Positions 40,781 through 44,889 of a stretch of 44,889 nucleotides of DNA are shown here, one piece after another. The stretch comes from Priapulus caudatus. Lineage: Eukaryota; Priapulida; Priapulimorpha; Priapulimorphida; Priapulidae. Numbering within the stretch: position 1 is the stretch's first letter; every line of letters begins with the position of its first letter. The stretch spans positions 49,394 to 94,282 of the forward strand of contig NW_014578119.1 in NCBI RefSeq assembly GCF_000485595.1, read 5' to 3'. The translations under genes and the position numbers were made by a program. Below the pieces are notes generated by a model. The model did not search any database. It saw only the letters and a program-made list of their open reading frames with translations, and was not told the origin of the DNA.

Positions 40781-42755
40781 CTACTTCAGTCGTGCCAGAG
40801 GAATTAAGTCCTCTTCCTTCCACTCCTCAGCTTCTGCTGCCTGCATGTGCGGTGCTTGCACAAACTTACCACTCCTTTCCGGCTGCATCAGCCTGTCCGT
40901 CGTCAGTACCTTGTCCCGTGGCACGTACTTGTCCCATGCATCCTGTGGGAAAGCTGGACGGAGATTATCGACATGTACCGCATGTGTACGCCCTGACCGT
41001 ACATCCTTAATAAGGAATTTAACTACCGACAACTGCTGAACTACTACGTAATATGGTCGAAAATACGACGCAAGCTTCCTTGACTGTGATGGCTTCGTCG
41101 TAGGGTTATACCAATAAACAGAGTCCCCAGGCACGAACTCCTGCTGTTTAGCTCTTTTGTCATAAATAACCTTATTCTTCTCCCGTGTACGCCTCGTGTT
41201 CTCCTGAATCTGCGTATATGCTCGATGAAGCCCGTCGAGCGCCAACGACACTGGATCTTCAGTGTACGATACCTTACGTGGCCGAAGGAATGTATCCAGC
41301 GGCATGACCGCATCTCTCCCGTAGACAACAAAAAGCGGCGTGAGTTGCATTGTTCCGTGTACACTAGTTCTGTACGCGAACAGAATGGGACCCAGCTTTG
41401 CATCCCAATCCCTTCCAGATTCTGCCACATAACATGAAATCATATTATTTAAAGTCCGGTGAAACCTCTCACACTGTCCATTACTCGCCGGATGGTAGGG
41501 CGACGTATGGATGTGATGGATTTTGAATTCCTCCGAAATGACAGCTGTAAGAGAATTAAAAAACTCCGACTCATTATCAGTCATGAACGCCGATGGACAA
41601 CCGTGTGTAGGAATGAACCTGTCAACAATGAGCTGCGCAATAGTTGCGGCTGACTTGTCTACGACCGCAGGGTACGATGAATACAGATCCAAGAACGTAA
41701 CTATGTACCTGTTCCCACTGTCTGACACAGGTAGAGGCCCTACCGTGTCAATGGCAACGGTCTCGTTGACATAACTCGGCAATGGCGCATTTCTCATGGG
41801 TCCATGTCCCCGTCTCAGCTTCCGAGCATTGCATCTCACACACGCTCGAACGTGTGTCTGAATGTCTGTGAACATGTGCTGCCAATAATATCGCTCGGCC
41901 ACCCTCAAGTACGTCTTTTGAAAGCCTAGGTGCCCAGCATACACATGGTCATGACACAACGACAAAACCTGAGGAACAAGGGATTTAGGCACCACAAGCT
42001 GTCGACACGGAACGCTGTCCTGAGTGGCTGCTCTGAGATGGAAAAGAATTCCATCTTCCATTATGAAATCAGCCATCTCCCTGCGTTGACGGAGTGACGG
42101 ATGTTCTGCTTCGAAGGTTGCAACCATGTCTCTGGCATAAGGGTCCTGCTGCTGCAATAAAAGAATCTCCTGTGACGAAACATCGAGATCTGTTTCAAGA
42201 TTATCATTGTCATCCTTACGTACCACAGCTGCACCATCCTCCTCCTGTACAATTACAGGTGCGACGAGCATCGCCTGTTCTTGTGCTACCTTAGCAGTGA
42301 TGTCGCCCTTGCTATCAGCCTGCTCTACTGGAACATCTGTAAGAAGCCTCGATAACGCATCCGCTTGTACATTAAACCGGCCTTCCTTATAGCGGATGTC
42401 AACATCAAATTCCGATATCTTGGCTGCCCAACTCTGAAACTTCGCGTTACGGATAGACTTCGTCTCAAGAATAAACTTCAGAGGGCGATGATCCTTGAAA
42501 CACGTGAAACTCGAACCGATTAAGAAATGTCTCCATTTTTCCAGCGCATAGACCACCGCAAAGCCTACTTTCTCCACTATCGGCCATCTTTCCTCGCACT
42601 CATTGAACTGCTTGCTCAAGTAGAGCACCACATGTTCCTGAACCCGTTCATCTCTCTGCGTGAGTACGGCTCCTACTGCAATAGACGACGCATCACAGTA
42701 CAGCGTGAACGGTCGATTACGATCTGCGAGTGCAAGGACCGGCTCAGATGTTACA
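40781..42755 (-). CDS. pol: Element B pol, 3' part: RNase H and integrase, intact frame
   Basis: Open for about 657 codons. RNase H: LYCDASSIAVGAVL, LSKQFNECEERW, EKVGFAVVYALEKWRH and KDHRPLKFIL, ending DALSRLL (about residues 10-135). An acidic linker follows. Integrase: HHCC finger HDHVYAGHLGF...CVRCNARK (about 270-325), core with AIDTVGPLP, FMTDNESEFF and NGQCERFHRTLNN giving the D, D and E, then a YWYNP/RPYYVV C-terminal barrel and a tail. The second motif reads DNESEF where DNGSEF is usual; the Asp is kept. No stop or frameshift, unlike the adjacent envelope gene. The first codons up to about 42755 come from element A, not B. Confidence 0.9.
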
Positions 42756-42759
42756 ATAC
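42756..42759. repeat. Target-site duplication of element B, 5' side (ATAC/GTAT)
   Basis: GTAT on the minus strand, between the element A frame and the first bases of element B; identical to 36604-36607. Confidence 0.7.
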
Positions 42760-43101
42760 CCATTCTGTAGGTTCTTCGACCTTTCTGATTACTCCGATTG
42801 TTTCCATCTTATCAAGCTCAGTCTTGATTTGATCTCGGAGTGCTATTGGTGTCTTCCTTGAGGGGTCAATATGGGGCTGTGCATCCGGGTCGACATACAG
42901 CTCCACTTCTCCTGGGAAACACCCAATACACTCAAATCGATCTTGGTACTGCTTCTTCAGTTCTTCGGCATTTGCGAGGTCAGATGATTCTGGTACTGTT
43001 ATGTGCTGTATAGCACAATGCATAGTTACCACCTGTAGTTTCTCGCCGGTAGGTAGCCTTGCAATGGGTGAATCCCATGTGACGTAGGTGAAACCATACA
43101 T
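42760..43101 (-). pseudogene. pol: Element A pol, protease-RT linker fragment
   Basis: Open across its length. Reads YQDRFECIGCFPGEVELYVD, PHIDPSRKTPIALRDQIK and GVIRKVEEPTEWV: the stretch that leads into the first RT block in this Ty3/gypsy lineage (IGCFPG, then R..P.AL, then EEPT.WV). It ends precisely at the GTAT duplication, and the next element A residues are found at 36607 on the far side of element B. At its 5' end (43101) similarity stops; 43102-43651 is unrelated. The earlier part, IARLPTGEKLQVVTM, may be the end of the protease-to-RT spacer. Confidence 0.75.
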
Positions 43102-43651
43102 CCAAATCCCGTTGGGACGCGGTCACGTGATCCTGGTGACCCTTGACCGCTACAATATCATCGTCTCATTTTTTATTTGAAGTATGATTGACAATGTCAC
43201 CCAAGTGATAAAAAGCCAGATTTACTGGAGATATTTAACATTACATTTCTATAAGTACATTACATTTCTATTTAGTAATTACTGCATTCATGACCATGAG
43301 TAGAGAACGTAGTCTTTGTAGAAAAATCTTTCGATAACAGCAGCGCGAAAATGTGAATGAAAAAAGTTTTCTAAGCATTTTAACATGTCTTTAATGAACT
43401 CATCATATCTCATGACCCCGGATAACTTTTATATCCTTAAACGTAAACACTGTAAAGTCGCACATAGTAGCTCCAGTGCAAAGCATCTGGCCCTGTACTT
43501 GGTAGTAGTAGTTATGCTGTTTAAGAAGTTTCAGTTCATCACTATAGCTGTCCTGAACGAGATATGGGACATTAACTGGAGTAATGGATCGTTCACGTTA
43601 AGGTGCTGTCACACCATAGCGATCACCAGTTGCGTATGGTTGCGAATAAAA
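43102..43651. other. Unassigned 550 bp between element A fragment and B-like RT
   Basis: AT-rich, no recognisable coding motif, with a CATTACATTTCTAT duplication near 43240-43272. It ends at the single N (43652), so the right junction is not reliable. Confidence 0.45.
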
Positions 43652-43652
43652 N

Positions 43653-44225
43653 TTTACGATAATACCCTGTTAAACCTACGAATTGCCGCACCCCTGCAGC
43701 ATCCTTGGGTGGCAACATCCTACTCACAGCCTCTATCTTAGCGGGGTCAAGCTTCAATCCTTGCGGCGAGATCACATGCCCCAGGTATGGCACCGAACTG
43801 CGCATGAAGAAGCACTTCGAAGGCTTCGCTCTCAAGTTCAAAGCTCTCAACCTAGAGAAAACTTCATCAAGATGACGCATGTGAGTTTCAAAGTCAGGTG
43901 AGTATACAATGATGTCGTCTATATAGACGAGCGCACTTTTCCCAAGAAGCCCTTCAAGTGCCATAGTCATGCATCTCTGGAATACAGCCGGTGCGCAGCA
44001 TAGCCCGAATCTTAAAACACGAAATTCATACAGACCGGAAATTGTGGTAAATGCTGTCTTCGGCTGGTCCTCCCGCGCAACCGGAACCTGATGATAGCCT
44101 GACCTGAGATCAAGTGTCGAGAAAAACTTCGCGTCATCAAGATTTTGTAAAAGATCATCTATTAACGGAATAGGGAAATTATCCTTTCTAGTTACACTGT
44201 TCAACCTACGATAATCTATGCACAT
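43653..44225 (-). pseudogene. pol: Ty3/gypsy reverse transcriptase (B-like), 3' truncated
   Basis: Contains the ordered RT blocks: CIDYRRLN, FFSTLDLRSGYHQV (first catalytic Asp), TISGLYEFRVLRFGLCCAPA, and YIDDIIVYS with the catalytic DD, then the thumb SVPYLGHVISPQGL and VRQFVGLTGYYRK. Clean frame of about 190 codons, then truncated at the N at 43652 just where the RNase H connection should begin. RNase H, integrase and 3' parts are not contiguous. It could be the lost 5' half of element B, a misplaced piece, or a second related element; sequence alone does not decide. Confidence 0.82.
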
Positions 44226-44889
44226 TCTCCACTGACCACCCTTCTTAGGTACTTGTATAACACCCCACTAGACCAAGGAGATGACGACGGAACGATGATC
44301 CCATTGTCAAGCATCTCGGCCACCTTCTCCTGCACAATGTCTTGCTGTTTCGGACTCATTCGATAAGGTTTCGTTTTGAATGGTCGCGCGGTACCGGTTT
44401 CAATACGGAACTCAACGAGATTCGTCAACCCAAGCTCCTTGTCAGTATTCGCAAACACGTCATGATTGCGTGACAACAGTGCCATGAGACATTCTCTCTG
44501 TACCTCATCCGTCACGTGCTTTGTGAGTGTGGGAAAATCACACTGATCTGCATGCGTGCCTCTCTCTATACTACCAGACCTACCGTTATTCCCAACTGCA
44601 GCCACAGCAGCCGCAGCAATAGTAACCTGATCAATCTCAACAGCAGCAGCAGCAATAGCATCAGCAGCAGCAGCAGTATCGTCAGCATCAGCAGTAACAA
44701 CAGCAACAACATCATCAGCGTCAGCATCAGTAGTAGAAACAACAGCATCCACCGCAGCAACAGCAACAACAGCAGCAGCGTCAGCATCAGTAGTAGAAAC
44801 AACAGCATCCACCGCAGCAACAGCAACAACAGCAGCAGCGTCAGCATCAGTAGTAGAAACAACAGCATCCACCGCAGCAACAGCAACAA
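44216..44889 (-). pseudogene. pol: B-like pol upstream segment: repeat-rich spacer and pre-RT region
   Basis: Enters from beyond the window. The first 90 codons are a low-complexity Asp/Ala/Val repeat (DAVVSTTDADAAAVVAVAAV units), followed by LLSRNHDVFANTDKELGL, FKTKPYRMSPKQQDIVQEKV and LDNGIIVPSSSPW, which are the standard lead-in to RT. A one-base frameshift in or near a run of G at about 44266-44272 separates this frame from the RT frame, whose first block lies at 44225 and below. The Leu-rich frame over the same DNA is an artefact of the repeat. Confidence 0.75.
44701..44889. repeat. 60-bp coding minisatellite, at least three units
   Basis: Units starting at 44701, 44761 and 44821 are 60 bp each; the last two are identical and the first differs by two bases. 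The array continues past the window end. Sixty bases keep the reading frame, giving a 20-residue peptide repeat on the minus strand. Diverged CAG/CAA/CAT triplets extend to about 44600. Confidence 0.95.

Larger units (their letters stand above)
36608..42755 (-). mobile_element. Ty3/gypsy-type element B with envelope gene, 5' half missing
   Basis: Order on the minus strand: RNase H and integrase (42755-40781), envelope-like gene (40749-38709), long non-coding 3' region with CA repeats, polypurine tract (37039-37053), 3' LTR (37038-36608). It interrupts element A and is flanked by GTAT duplications. The expected 5' LTR, primer-binding site, gag, protease and RT are all absent: at 42755 the first bases TGTAAC.TCT match the LTR start TGTAACGTCT, but the sequence is RNase H coding. 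The presence of env plus pol resembles errantivirus-like (insect gypsy group) elements. Confidence 0.82.

Noticed and set aside
44566-44889. Leucine-rich minus-strand frame over the 60-bp repeat
   Set aside because: It shadows the Asp/Ala/Val frame, which is the one that continues into recognisable pre-RT sequence.
1-44889. CRISPR arrays, bacterial operons, rRNA, tRNA
   Set aside because: Introns, eukaryotic transposon families and repeat structure rule out a prokaryotic reading; no tRNA or rRNA signature was seen on either strand.

Overview
This is animal genomic DNA, probably from an aquatic invertebrate. It is AT-rich and intron-bearing, and almost everything recognisable is transposable-element material or transposon-associated multicopy genes: THAP/DDE_Tnp_4 and P-element/THAP9-type transposases, SWIM proteins, a SWIM-YqaJ-PHD gene, a PIN-like nuclease gene, Ty3/gypsy elements and several foldback or MITE-like elements. 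Nothing seen fixes the phylum. There are no rRNA or tRNA genes, no CRISPR array and no bacterial operon.

Layout. 1-892 (+) is a broken THAP/DDE_Tnp_4 transposase. 1926-8437 (-) is a four-exon gene encoding SWIM finger, YqaJ nuclease and PHD finger. Its splice phases are intact, but it has one stop and one frameshift near the 3' end. A second, same-strand THAP/DDE_Tnp_4 relic (5068-6867) lies in one of its introns, and a 470-bp foldback element (1451-1920) ends 5 bp beyond its stop codon. 8438-10063 has no supported gene.

10064-31845 is dominated by a large duplication. Copy 1 (about 10250-19425) and copy 2 (about 24140-31845) are direct copies. Between them are 3.4 kb of unassigned sequence, a 25-N gap and a third, inverted partial copy (about 22918-24135). 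The copies differ by dense single-base insertions and deletions in exons, introns and spacers alike, which resembles uncorrected long-read sequence more than natural decay. Each full copy carries, on the minus strand, a THAP9/P-element transposase (whole in copy 2, with exons reaching 33506), a PIN-like nuclease-fold gene, a SWIM protein fragment and one end or all of a 990-bp terminal-inverted-repeat element.

33830-44889 is a nest of minus-strand Ty3/gypsy elements. Element A (pol pieces at 34178-36607 and 42760-43101) was split by element B (36608-42755). B has a 431-bp 3' LTR, a polypurine tract, an intact RNase H-integrase frame and an errantivirus-like envelope gene broken by two frameshifts. 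A 4-bp target duplication (GTAT on the minus strand) brackets B. B has lost everything from its 5' LTR through its RT, apparently by a jump at a 9/10-base match to the LTR start. A separate B-like 5' pol portion (43653-44889), with a 60-bp coding minisatellite, runs off the window end.

The best candidates for further work are the PIN-like gene and its neighbours, the SWIM-YqaJ-PHD gene, the envelope-bearing element, and the duplicated block, which should be resolved as biology or assembly before anything inside it is interpreted.
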